From an uncultured Anaerolineae bacterium (GTDB lineage Bacteria; Chloroflexota; Anaerolineae; Promineifilales; Promineifilaceae): 61,464 nucleotides of DNA. The translations under genes and the position numbers were made by a program. This document shows positions 44,072 to 52,495 of this stretch, in pieces. Location of the stretch: contig CALEAD010000031.1 in NCBI GenBank assembly GCA_937943625.1, positions 1-61,464 of the forward strand. Direction: 5' to 3'. Position 1 is the first letter of the stretch; each line of letters opens with the position of its first letter. The notes under the pieces are model-generated. The model saw only the letters and a list, made by a program, of their open reading frames with translations, made no database searches and was not told the origin of the DNA.

Positions 44072-45349
44072 TTACCCTTCTCCCCAGCCGCTCAAAACCA
44101 GGCTATCTTCTTCTTTAGTCCCAGGTTTGCGCAGACGATAAATGGTGCGAATAATTGCCGGCGCCGCAATAAACGCCAGAATGAACGCTTGCAGCACAGA
44201 AATAATGTCAATCGGAATACCGGCCGTTAGCTGCATACCCAGGGCGCCACTGCGTAGCGTGCCAAACAGCAGCGCCGCCAACACCACCCCCAAGGGGTGA
44301 CTTTTGCCCAACAGTGCCAGGGCAATCGCGTCAAACCCATAGCCGGCAGAAAAGGCCAGCGCCAAATTATAGTTCACGCCCAGCACCTCATTGGCGCCTG
44401 CCAGCCCTGCCAGCGCCCCAGAAAGCGACATGGCGGCCACGGTGACAACAGTGATATTCATACCTGCGTAGCGCGCTGCATGTCGGTTAGCGCCGACGGT
44501 ACGCAACTCAAAGCCCCATTTCGTTTTGAAGAGAAACCAGTAAACCAGCCAGGCGACAAACAAGGCCAGGAAAAAGCCAGCATGGAAGCGAATGGGTGGC
44601 TCGAAAAAGCTGGGCAGTTTGGCGCTGTCGGCAATGGTTGGACTGACCGGGTTGAAAGAATCCGGCCGTTTCATTGGTCCCATCAACAGCCACTCGCTCA
44701 GGCGAAATGCAATGTAGTTCATCATGATGGTGTTGATGACTTCGTGGCCGCCTGTCTTTGCCTTCAGCCAGCCGGGGATGAACCCCCACAACGCGCCACC
44801 GAGCATACCGGCCAGCAGTGCAAATGGCAGGTGAATAAAAGCCGGAAGCCCAGCAAACCTGTACCCAACGTAGGCGGAGAAAATGGCGCCGATAAACAGC
44901 TGCCCTTCCACGCCAATGTTAAACAAGCCAGAGCGAAAACCCAATGCTACGGCCAACCCGGCAAAAATGTAAGGCGTAGAAGCCACCAGACTCTCTAAAA
45001 TCGGGTTAAAAGTGCGCCGTATTTCCAGCGCGTCGTCTCCCTGCAAGGCAGCAATCATGCGGCTGGGTGACCCAATGGCGCTGGTGAACAGCGCGTTGTA
45101 AGCCGTTCTGACAGCATTCCAACTGGCGGAAAGACCTGCACCAAAGGATTTACCAAAACCTGCGTACACCTCTTCAGAGGTCAGAATGATGATGATGGCG
45201 CCTAAGACCAGGCCGGTAAAGATGGCAAGAATGGGGATTAGAAGCGATTGGCTGGTTAATTCTTGCAAAAAAACGCGCATGAAGCCTTGTTCTTTTTTGG
45301 GTTCTTTTTCTGCGGGCGCTTGCGTATCCGGTTGTTTGGACTCAGCCAT
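44072..45349 (-). CDS. ABC transporter permease, BMP/nucleoside type (YufP-like)
   Basis: 425 residues. Partner permease of the 42799 gene. Landmarks: FAGLAVALGFRSGLFNIGVEGQL, GHEVINTIMMNYIAFRL and LRTVGANRHAARYAGMN. A charged N-terminal tail of about 28 residues precedes the first helix. Its start overlaps the end of the ATPase gene by eight bases. Confidence 0.92.
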   Translation of the reverse strand: MAESKQPDTQAPAEKEPKKEQGFMRVFLQELTSQSLLIPILAIFTGLVLGAIIIILTSEEVYAGFGKSFGAGLSASWNAVRTAYNALFTSAIGSPSRMIAALQGDDALEIRRTFNPILESLVASTPYIFAGLAVALGFRSGLFNIGVEGQLFIGAIFSAYVGYRFAGLPAFIHLPFALLAGMLGGALWGFIPGWLKAKTGGHEVINTIMMNYIAFRLSEWLLMGPMKRPDSFNPVSPTIADSAKLPSFFEPPIRFHAGFFLALFVAWLVYWFLFKTKWGFELRTVGANRHAARYAGMNITVVTVAAMSLSGALAGLAGANEVLGVNYNLALAFSAGYGFDAIALALLGKSHPLGVVLAALLFGTLRSGALGMQLTAGIPIDIISVLQAFILAFIAAPAIIRTIYRLRKPGTKEEDSLVLSGWGEG

Positions 45350-46883
45350 GAGACACCTCCTTACCTTCTGTCTTAGGCGCGATACCGGCCATCAACAGGC
45401 CTAATTCCTCTTTTGTCGTCTTTGCTGCATCCACAATGGCGATAATTTTCCCCCGGTACATTACGGCAATGCGATCCGAGAGCTGCAAAATTTCGTCCAA
45501 TTCTGGCGAAACCAGCAAGACGGCGCAGCCCTCGTCCCGTTTCTGCAAAATGCGTGCATGAATGTACTCAATGGAACCCACGTCGAGACCGCGCGTTGGC
45601 TGTGAGGCTACCAGGAGTTTCGTGGGGCGTGAAAATTCACGCGCCACAATGACCTTTTGTTGGTTGCCCCCAGAAAGTGACCCGGCACTGTTTTTGGCAG
45701 ATGGGGTGCGAATGTCGAACGCTTTAACCAACTCTTCAGCTTCTGCCAGAATGCGCTCGGCTTGCATTACCACCCCTTTGGAGTAGGGTGGCTTGAAGTA
45801 AGTATTCAGGACAATGTTGTCGTGAATGGGAAAGCTCAGCACTAGCCCGTCTCGCTGACGATCCTCCGGCACGTGCCCTACACCAAGCTTGGTGATCTGA
45901 CGTGGCGTGGCGTGGGTGATGTTGTGCCCCAGCAGGGTGATGGTGCCTTTGACTGGATGGTTCAGACCGGTAATCGCTTCAACCAGTTCGGTTTGCCCGT
46001 TGCCTTGTACGCCGGCAATGCCCAGTACCTCGCCAGCATGTACCTGGAAGGAGATGCCATCCACCAATATGTGGTCACGATGGTCCAGAACCACTAAATC
46101 TTTCACTTTCAGGACTGGGTCGCCTACTTTGGGTGTTTTTTTTTCTAGCAGCAGGTCAACTTGCCGCCCTACCATCATCTCTGCCAGCTTTTTTTGGTCT
46201 GCCTCGGCGGGAGTAGTGGCTCCCACAACCCTGCCGCGCCGGATGACAGTGATGCGGTTGGCTACCTCCAGCACCTCGCGCAGTTTGTGAGTGATGAAGA
46301 TGATAGATTTGCCTTGCTGCACCAGAGAGCGCATGATTTTGACCAGTTCATCTGCTTCTTGGGGGGTTAACACGGCCGTTGGCTCATCAAAAATCAGAAT
46401 GTCAGCCTGGCGATAGAGCAGCTTGATGATTTCGACACGCTGCTGCACGCCAACTGGCAGGTTCTTGACGTAGGCTTCTGGCTGAACCGCCAGACCATAT
46501 TTTTCGGAAATCTCGCGAATTTTTTGTGCGGCGGCAGCGCGGTCTAAAATACCGCCACCGCGCGTCTCTTCTGCACCAAGCATCACGTTCTCGGTGACGG
46601 TAAATACAGGTATTAACATAAAGTGCTGGTGCACCATGCCAATGCCGGCAGCAATGGCATCACTGGGAGAATGAATCTCTACTTTTTTGCCGCGCACAAA
46701 AATCTCCCCCCTGGTTGGCTGGTACAGGCCATAGAGGATGTTCATCAGCGTCGTTTTACCGGCACCATTTTCGCCCAAAAGGGCATGAATTTCACCCTCT
46801 TCCAGAGTCAGACTGATGTTATCGTTAGCGAGCACACCGGGGAATTGTTTGGTTATGTTTTTTAATTCGAGGACAGGAGCCAT
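45342..46883 (-). CDS. ABC transporter ATP-binding protein with two ATPase domains (YufO-like)
   Basis: 513 residues from ATG at 46883 (MAPVLELKNITKQFPGV), seven bases after GAGGGA; the frame is open to 47048 but that part is the intergenic hairpin region. First domain: Walker A GENGAGKTT, signature LPVGVQQRVEI, Walker B LIFDEPTAVLTPQ. Second domain: degenerate Walker A GVQGNGQTE, signature SGGNQQKVIVARE. This double-domain form serves sugar and nucleoside importers; with a BMP lipoprotein, nucleoside uptake is the best guess. Confidence 0.94.
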   Translation of the reverse strand: MAPVLELKNITKQFPGVLANDNISLTLEEGEIHALLGENGAGKTTLMNILYGLYQPTRGEIFVRGKKVEIHSPSDAIAAGIGMVHQHFMLIPVFTVTENVMLGAEETRGGGILDRAAAAQKIREISEKYGLAVQPEAYVKNLPVGVQQRVEIIKLLYRQADILIFDEPTAVLTPQEADELVKIMRSLVQQGKSIIFITHKLREVLEVANRITVIRRGRVVGATTPAEADQKKLAEMMVGRQVDLLLEKKTPKVGDPVLKVKDLVVLDHRDHILVDGISFQVHAGEVLGIAGVQGNGQTELVEAITGLNHPVKGTITLLGHNITHATPRQITKLGVGHVPEDRQRDGLVLSFPIHDNIVLNTYFKPPYSKGVVMQAERILAEAEELVKAFDIRTPSAKNSAGSLSGGNQQKVIVAREFSRPTKLLVASQPTRGLDVGSIEYIHARILQKRDEGCAVLLVSPELDEILQLSDRIAVMYRGKIIAIVDAAKTTKEELGLLMAGIAPKTEGKEVSHG

Positions 46884-47055
46884 TTGTATTCCCTCACACC
46901 ATCGTCGTTTTTCCTGGCTCAGGTGTTGCCCGAAAGTAGGTCTCACGCTGGCCATGAGGAAGCCCGAAGGGCGGCGGGCGCCATCGGGAATCGGGGGATG
47001 TAACCGTTCAGGCTTGTCAGGTCTTTGGTGATGCTGAACGTTTACCAAATAATAA

Positions 47056-47088
47056 ATGAGGGCTGGTAGATTCGCTACCAGCCCTCAT
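47056..47088 (-). terminator. Intercistronic hairpin between the BMP lipoprotein and ABC genes
   Basis: Perfect 14-pair stem ATGAGGGCTGGTAG / CTACCAGCCCTCAT with a five-base loop. On the minus strand TTTATTATTT follows. It probably terminates part of the transcripts or protects the 3-prime end of the lipoprotein mRNA, so that the binding protein is made in excess over the permease. Confidence 0.75.
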
Positions 47089-47108
47089 TGACCATTTTTT
47101 AAGGCTTT

Positions 47109-48215
47109 TTAGGGCGCGGTTTTAATGTCGCCGGCAATAATGCCCGCGGTCAGGTCTGGCAGGGCATTTTTGACGGCATCGGGCACGGCGCTGGCGGCGG
47201 CGCCAAAGTCGGCAATGCCGACGCCGCCGTTTTCTAGGTTGGCCAGATAGACGCCACCTTTGAAGGTGCCGGTAGCGACCTGACGCGCGACTTCAAAGAC
47301 GGCGTTGTCCATACGCTTGAGCACGGAGGTGAGGATGACGTTGCTGTACTCAGGGGCACTGACGGTCCAGTCGGTGTCTACGCCAATGATCCAGGCGTTG
47401 CCACGTTCGCGCACGGCTGCGGCGGTTCCCAGGCCAACAGGGCCAGCGACGGGCATGATGATGTCGGCGCCTTCATCGAGGAGGGATTCACCCAGGGCAC
47501 GGCCGTCATCGGTGCTCTCGAAGTTGCCGGTGAAGAGACCTGTCTGTGTGGCCGGGTCCCAGCCCAGCACGCGCACGTTGGTACCGTTCTGCTGGTTGTA
47601 ATACTGCACGCCGAGGGCAAAGCCATCCATGAAGACGGTCACAGGGGGAATCTGGATGCCGCCGAAGGTGCCAACGATGCCGGTCTTGGTGGTGCCGGCA
47701 GCGACGTAACCGGCCAGGAAGGCGGCCTGGTCGGTGGCAAAGATTTGGCCTTCCACGTTGGCAAAGGGCGGGTCGTAAGCAAAGTCTACGATGGTGAAGA
47801 GCTGATCGGGATTGGCCCGGGCGGCAGCGGCGGTAGCGTCGCCCAGGAGGAAGCCAACGGTGATGATCAGGTCGCAGTTATCTTCCAGGAAGGCGTTGAT
47901 ATTACGCTCGTAGTCGGTTTGCTGCTGCGATTCCAGGTACTTGGCTTCGCCGCCCAGCTCGGCGGCGGCGCGCTGGGCGCCAGCCCATGCCGTGGCGTTG
48001 AAGGATTTGTCGTCAATCCCACCGGCGTCGGTTACCTGGCAGATTTTGATCCCGGTAGTTCCTGTGGATGGAGGTTGGGTAGCTGGTGCTGCGGTTGTGG
48101 GTGCCTGGGGGGCGGTTGGCATGGCATGCCTTTGTGTGGCGCCGACACACGCTGCCAATACCAGGCCAAGAAGCGCGAGGATTGTCCGTAAAACATTCAC
48201 TCTTTTAAGTAACAT
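47109..48215 (-). CDS. BMP family substrate-binding lipoprotein
   Basis: 368 residues. Signal peptide with a perfect lipobox LAAC (Cys23), then a Thr/Pro/Ala-rich tether (about 25-55). The binding domain shows KICQVTDAGGIDDKSFN, the BMP-family hallmark, then DNCDLIITVGFLLGD and GADIIMPVAGPVGLGT. BMP proteins of this type bind purine nucleosides in several bacteria. SD AAGGAGA lies before the ATG. Confidence 0.93.
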   Translation of the reverse strand: MLLKRVNVLRTILALLGLVLAACVGATQRHAMPTAPQAPTTAAPATQPPSTGTTGIKICQVTDAGGIDDKSFNATAWAGAQRAAAELGGEAKYLESQQQTDYERNINAFLEDNCDLIITVGFLLGDATAAAARANPDQLFTIVDFAYDPPFANVEGQIFATDQAAFLAGYVAAGTTKTGIVGTFGGIQIPPVTVFMDGFALGVQYYNQQNGTNVRVLGWDPATQTGLFTGNFESTDDGRALGESLLDEGADIIMPVAGPVGLGTAAAVRERGNAWIIGVDTDWTVSAPEYSNVILTSVLKRMDNAVFEVARQVATGTFKGGVYLANLENGGVGIADFGAAASAVPDAVKNALPDLTAGIIAGDIKTAP

Positions 48216-48278
48216 TTTCTTCTCTCCTTGAACTTTTGATTATGTTGCACGTGATTGTGCAGCCCTCTAATGGCGCTT

Positions 48279-48307
48279 ATTATAACCCACATTTGCGAAG
48301 CGGGTAA
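48279..48307 (-). promoter_or_regulatory. Promoter of the BMP-ABC operon
   Basis: On the minus strand: TTACCC (48302-48307), 17 bases, perfect TATAAT (48279-48284). About 63 bases downstream is the ATG at 48215, with an SD (AAGGAG) between. It is the best sigma-70-like promoter match that I found in the window. Confidence 0.55.
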
Positions 48308-48370
48308 GTTGTTTGTGATTGGGCGTACTAGTGTTGCTCTGTGGATAATGGGTTTCAAACAAGAGTCTGA

Positions 48371-49270
48371 CTATTTCAACAATGAACCACCGGAGAGAAG
48401 CGGGCGTTCGCGCTTTGTCCCCGATTCGCTATGGTCTTCGATGAATTCCAGTACCTTTTGCCATACCTTGCGGTGAATTGGCTCAACGGGGCGCATCAGT
48501 TCATGACCAACCTGGGGGAAGAATTTCATTTCTTTGTCTGGGGTTTGCAGTTTTTGGAAGAGCTTTTCTGTATTGCCGGCATTTACGGCCGGATCGCTGC
48601 CGCCCTGGAAGATGAGAACCGGTACGCGCAGTTTTGGCCATAATTTGCGCCCCATTGCCGCCATCTTGCGCATTTCATCAAGTGCGTCTAGCGGCAGGCG
48701 CGAGGCTTCTACTAACCAATCTTGTAGTTTGGGGTCATTCACATTGATGGTGGGGTCGTAGTCGAGTACGCGCCCTAAAAAAATTTTGCGGTCGGCGTGT
48801 TTGCTTTTTAGGGGGTAGAACCATTTCATGAAGTAACGGCCGATTGCCACGACCTTTATGCGCCAATCCGGCAGGTCGTAAAGGGGGGCGAGCATGATAA
48901 AGCCGCAAATGTCGGGGTTGAGCGTGGCCAGGTGTGCCCCTAGAATGGCGCCCATGGAGTGCCCGGTGAGAAAAATCTGGTCGCACTGTTTGCGCAGGTA
49001 GGCCAGCGCCTCTTCCACTTCTGCCAGCCATTGATGGCGGTTGTAGCCGTGAATCTGATGGGGCAGGTTGCCATGCCCTGGCAGCAGGGGGCAGTGTACG
49101 GTGATGCCGTGTTCGGCAAGAAAGCTGGCCATTGGCCGGCTGCTGGCGGGGCTGCCCATGAAGCCGTGCAGCATGAGCATCCCGATGCGCTCTGGCCCTG
49201 ATTCGGGGGCGGCGAATATGGTGTATGCCTGGCGTTCGGGTGGAACGTGATAGGTGGGCTGAAAGGGCAT
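48371..49270 (-). CDS. Alpha/beta hydrolase (monoglyceride-lipase-like)
   Basis: 299 residues from ATG at 49270 (MPFQPTYHVPPERQAYTIF). The frame is open further, but antisense to mutL, so it is not used. Motifs: LHGFMGSPASSRPMA oxyanion loop, nucleophile FLTGHSMGAILGA, acid QGGSDPAVN and His in FPQVGHELMR. Similar to bacterial carboxylesterase/monoacylglycerol lipases. The SD AAAGGAG comes from the repeat box just upstream. Confidence 0.88.
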   Translation of the reverse strand: MPFQPTYHVPPERQAYTIFAAPESGPERIGMLMLHGFMGSPASSRPMASFLAEHGITVHCPLLPGHGNLPHQIHGYNRHQWLAEVEEALAYLRKQCDQIFLTGHSMGAILGAHLATLNPDICGFIMLAPLYDLPDWRIKVVAIGRYFMKWFYPLKSKHADRKIFLGRVLDYDPTINVNDPKLQDWLVEASRLPLDALDEMRKMAAMGRKLWPKLRVPVLIFQGGSDPAVNAGNTEKLFQKLQTPDKEMKFFPQVGHELMRPVEPIHRKVWQKVLEFIEDHSESGTKRERPLLSGGSLLK

Positions 49271-49325
49271 GGGGAACTCCTTTGAAAATGACGCCGACGG
49301 CGGACCGCCGACCGCAGACCGTTGC
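49271..49325 (-). repeat. SD-bearing leader repeat before the lipase-like gene
   Basis: On the minus strand: GGTCTGCGGTCGGCGGTCCG heptads, then TCATTTTCAAAGGAG (49277-49291), six bases before the ATG. The A-G rich part is the ribosome binding site. Confidence 0.75.
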
Positions 49326-49392
49326 TTACCGTGCTGATTTTGATATGGTGCAGTGGCTAGAGTATAGTGAGGGGAAGGGAGGATGTGCAAGT

Positions 49393-49420
49393 TTGCTTCT
49401 GCGGTGGCTGCCTTTACAAT
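49393..49420 (+). promoter_or_regulatory. Candidate leaderless promoter for mutL
   Basis: TTGCTT (49393-49398), 16 bases, TACAAT (49415-49420), six bases to ATG 49427. The predicted transcription start coincides with the ATG, and no SD is placed suitably. Confidence 0.45.
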
Positions 49421-49426
49421 AGGGGT

Positions 49427-51280
49427 ATGCCGATTCACGTTTTGTCTGCACAACTGGCTTCGCAAATTGCTGCCGGAGAGGTGGTGGAACGGCCGTCTTC
49501 CGTGGTCAAAGAGCTGGTAGAAAACGCGCTCGATGCCGGGGCGACTGCCATCACCATTGAGGCGCGTGGTGGGGGACGCCAGCTCGTTCAGGTGGGGGAT
49601 GATGGCTGTGGTATCCCCGCAGCGGAAATCGAGACTGCCTTCTTGCGCCATGCCACCTCCAAGCTGAACCACGTGGATGACCTGAAAGCAATCCGCACGT
49701 TGGGCTTTCGCGGGGAGGCGCTGGCGGCCATTGCGGCTGTAAGCCAGGTGACGGTTGTGAGCCGCGCTATTGGCGAAGCGACAGGCACGCGCCTGCGCCT
49801 GGAAGGGGGCCAGGTGGTGGCGCGCGCAGCCATGGGCGCGCCACAGGGCACGGTCATTGCCGTGGAGCAGCTTTTTTACAATGTGCCGGCGCGGCTGAAG
49901 TTTCTCAAATCGGTGAGTACGGAGAAGCGGCTGATTGATGAGTTTGTTTCGCGCTATGCTCTGGCCTATCCGCAGGTGCGCTTTCGCCTGATGCACGACG
50001 GCCGTATTGCCTGGCAAACGAATGGCAGCGGCAGCGTGCTGGATGTGCTAGCAGTGGTGTATGGGCCTGAGGTGGCGCGGCAGCTCTTGCCGTTGGCAGA
50101 GGCGACAGCAAGCGGGGGAACAGCCGCGCGGGATGATTTCCTTTCCCCTGTGTCCTTGCCCCCTAGCCCCCATGCGGAAAGAAAAACAATCAGCGTTAGA
50201 GGTTACGTGGGGCCGCCCAGCCTGCACTGGGCTAACCGCAGCCAGGTTACGCTTTTTGTCAACGGCCGTTGGGTGAAAGACAGCAGCCTCACCTATGCTG
50301 TGATCCAGGCGTATCACACCCTGTTGCCCACAGGGCGCTATCCGTTTGGCCTCATCTTCATCCATCTGCCGCCAGAAGAGGTGGATGTAAATGTGCATCC
50401 TGCCAAGACGGAGGTGCGCTTTCAGGATGCGAACGCCGTTTTTACCGCGGTGCAGCGCGCCGTGCGCGAAACGCTGGTGGCGGATAGCCCGATTCGTAGC
50501 CTGGGCGGTTGGTCAACGGCCGATGACGAGCCAGGCGATGCCGGGCCGGGCTGGGTGGGTGAGCTGGATGAGCAGGCGTTTGCGCGGCGCCAGGCACAAG
50601 CAGAACTGGATTTGGATTGGGTGGCGCACGAAACGGAGACGGATACGGCCGTTATTGCCTCTCAGCCGCTGGCTCTCCCATCGCTGAACCTGGGTGGGGA
50701 GCGGTTGCCCATCATGCGCGTGGTGGGGCAGGTGGGCGCGGCCTACATCATTACCGAAGGGCCGGATGGCCTTTTTCTGATTGACCAGCATGCGGCGCAT
50801 GAGCGCATTTTGTATGAGCAGTTTATGGCGCAGTGGGCGCAAAATCAGGTAGCGGTGCAGACGCTGATGGCGGCAACGGCCGTATACCTCACCCCGGCGC
50901 AGGCTACTTTGCTTGAGGAGTACCTGCCCACACTGGCGAACATTGGCTTTCAGGTGGAGCCATTTGGCCCACGCGCCTTCACGGTGCGCGCCATGCCTGC
51001 TATTCTCACGTGCCAGGACCCAGCGCAAGTTTTGCTGACGGTGGTGGAAGATTTGGAGCGGGGCGACGCTCCCCTGCAAAGCAAAATTGAGGAACGGATT
51101 ATCCTGCGCGTGTGCAAATCGGCAGCCATCAAGGCAGGACAAACGCTTTCGCCGCGAGAAATGGAGGTGCTGGTGCAGCAGCTAGAGGCGTGCCGCAGCC
51201 CCCACACCTGTCCGCATGGCCGTCCTACTCTCATTCATCTTTCTGTGGCACAACTGGCCAGGCAGTTCGGCCGTTTGTAA
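49427..51280 (+). CDS. mutL: DNA mismatch repair protein MutL
   Basis: 617 residues from ATG 49427 (MPIHVLSAQLASQIAAGEVV). GHKL ATPase motifs: ENALDAGAT, DDGCGI and GFRGEALAAI. The C-terminal domain has the endonuclease motif DQHAAHERILYE and the zinc-site CPHGRPT, so this is the nicking form used by bacteria without MutH. It nicks the new strand during mismatch repair. No mutS is nearby. Thr-Ala-Val in the linker is coded by a CGGCCGTT motif. Confidence 0.96.
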   Translation: MPIHVLSAQLASQIAAGEVVERPSSVVKELVENALDAGATAITIEARGGGRQLVQVGDDGCGIPAAEIETAFLRHATSKLNHVDDLKAIRTLGFRGEALAAIAAVSQVTVVSRAIGEATGTRLRLEGGQVVARAAMGAPQGTVIAVEQLFYNVPARLKFLKSVSTEKRLIDEFVSRYALAYPQVRFRLMHDGRIAWQTNGSGSVLDVLAVVYGPEVARQLLPLAEATASGGTAARDDFLSPVSLPPSPHAERKTISVRGYVGPPSLHWANRSQVTLFVNGRWVKDSSLTYAVIQAYHTLLPTGRYPFGLIFIHLPPEEVDVNVHPAKTEVRFQDANAVFTAVQRAVRETLVADSPIRSLGGWSTADDEPGDAGPGWVGELDEQAFARRQAQAELDLDWVAHETETDTAVIASQPLALPSLNLGGERLPIMRVVGQVGAAYIITEGPDGLFLIDQHAAHERILYEQFMAQWAQNQVAVQTLMAATAVYLTPAQATLLEEYLPTLANIGFQVEPFGPRAFTVRAMPAILTCQDPAQVLLTVVEDLERGDAPLQSKIEERIILRVCKSAAIKAGQTLSPREMEVLVQQLEACRSPHTCPHGRPTLIHLSVAQLARQFGRL

Positions 51281-51339
51281 CCCTGACACCGCCTGGAAAT
51301 TAGCAGCTTTTTTGAAAACGACCGCAGCCCGTCACCCTG
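51281..51339. other. Convergent gap with a degenerate heptad remnant
   Basis: Between mutL and the minus-strand phosphoesterase. TTTTTTGAAAACGACCGCAG at 51308-51327 reads on the minus strand as a damaged SD box after a heptad, pointing at the end of mutL and at no gene start. No good terminator is seen. Confidence 0.35.
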
Positions 51340-52296
51340 TCACCCCCGTACCCCGTCGCCGATATTGACCAGCGGGCGCTGATGCGTAATTTCCCGCACC
51401 GCCTGGCCCCCTTGCCATAGCCAGCGCACCCCATACAGCATTCCCTGGGCAATTTCCAGACCAGTAATCAGTCTGGTTTGTAGCGCGCTGCCGGTGTTGA
51501 AGTAGGCGGGCATGTTGTCTTCTTGCCAGGCAGGAAAGTGTGTGTGGCCGCAAATCAGTGCCTGTTTGTGCGTGGCGCACCACTCCATCAGCCGCTGCTC
51601 GATGCGTCTTGGTTGCGAGTAACACCACAGGCGTAGGGCCTTGGGCAGGGTTTGCACTTCGTGACTTTTGCCGCCGCCAATGCGCACCTGTCCCATGCCC
51701 ATCTGCTGCAGGTAGCGCCAGAAGTGTCGGTTGGTCAGGCGCGTGAATGCGTATAGTCGCTCGCTGGTCAGGTCGGCCTGATGGCCATGACAAACGAGAA
51801 TGGTCTGGCCGCCTGGCTGGTATTGCAAAAGTACGCTTTCGCGCGTGGGCAGGCCATCTTTGTGCGGGGGCACACGGCCGTTTTCACGCATGTCGTGGTT
51901 GCCATAGAGCAAAACCAGCCGCCGCGCCGCGTGGAAGCGGTGCAGCCAATCGAATACCTCCTCATGCGTCCGACGCACGGCCGTAAAGCCATAATCCATC
52001 CACAACTCGTCCCCATCGCCCACCTCCACATAGGTGTAGAATTCGGCATCGTAATGGGCCAGAGCACGCAAAAAGAGTGCCTTGTTGGGCAAAAAAAGGT
52101 CGGTATTGCCGCCATCTCCGCGATGCAGGTCGCTAAAGAACACCAGGCGCGACTCGTCGGTAATGGGCAGGAGCGGCGCGCGCGTCAGCGCCTCGTTCAG
52201 CCGCTTCTGCGCCGTATTGCGCCAGCTTTCTTGCAAGATGGGTGGGTATAGCCAGGAGAGTGCGTCCTGGTAAGCGTAATCGGGTAATGTGATCAT
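51340..52296 (-). CDS. Calcineurin-like metallophosphoesterase (paralogue 2)
   Basis: 318 residues. Metal motifs: FFSDLHRGDGG, VEVGDGDELWMD, YGNHDMR, VCHGHQADLTSE and CGHTHFPAW. Clearly related to the protein at 29726 (same GDGDEL, GNHD, GH.D, YFNTGS order). Substrate unknown. The start lies just after a repeat SD box, as in its paralogue. Confidence 0.88.
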   Translation of the reverse strand: MITLPDYAYQDALSWLYPPILQESWRNTAQKRLNEALTRAPLLPITDESRLVFFSDLHRGDGGNTDLFLPNKALFLRALAHYDAEFYTYVEVGDGDELWMDYGFTAVRRTHEEVFDWLHRFHAARRLVLLYGNHDMRENGRVPPHKDGLPTRESVLLQYQPGGQTILVCHGHQADLTSERLYAFTRLTNRHFWRYLQQMGMGQVRIGGGKSHEVQTLPKALRLWCYSQPRRIEQRLMEWCATHKQALICGHTHFPAWQEDNMPAYFNTGSALQTRLITGLEIAQGMLYGVRWLWQGGQAVREITHQRPLVNIGDGVRG

Positions 52297-52394
52297 TTTT
52301 TACTCCCTTAAAAATGACGGCAGACCGCCGATGGTGATTTTGCCAGTGATGTGCGGTCTGCTGTCGGCCGTCTGCGGTCAGAAATTTGTAAAGC
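52297..52394 (-). repeat. SD-bearing leader repeat before the second metallophosphoesterase
   Basis: On the minus strand: GCTTTACAAATTTCTGACC (52376-52394; identical 19-mer at 18412), GCAGACGGCCGACAGCAGACC heptads, an insert, GGCGGTCTGCCG, then TCATTTTTAAGGGAG (52303-52317), six bases before ATG. Links the SD-box family and the terminal-inverted-repeat family in one copy. Confidence 0.7.
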
Positions 52395-52495
52395 ATCGTT
52401 TTCAGAGCAGGTGAGCCATACCCAAATCTTATCTAAGCGCAAAGAGCGCACAGAGCGCAAAGAAAATACCAATTCCCAGCCTTGCCGCCACCACC

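Noticed and set aside
44297..44998. Plus-strand open frame of 233 residues
   Set aside because: Antisense to the YufP-like permease; composition is that of a reversed membrane gene.
48371..50017. A 548-residue minus-strand open frame
   Set aside because: Only the part from 49270 down matches a known family. The N-terminal 249 residues are antisense to the conserved start of mutL and cross the repeat, so they are not coding.
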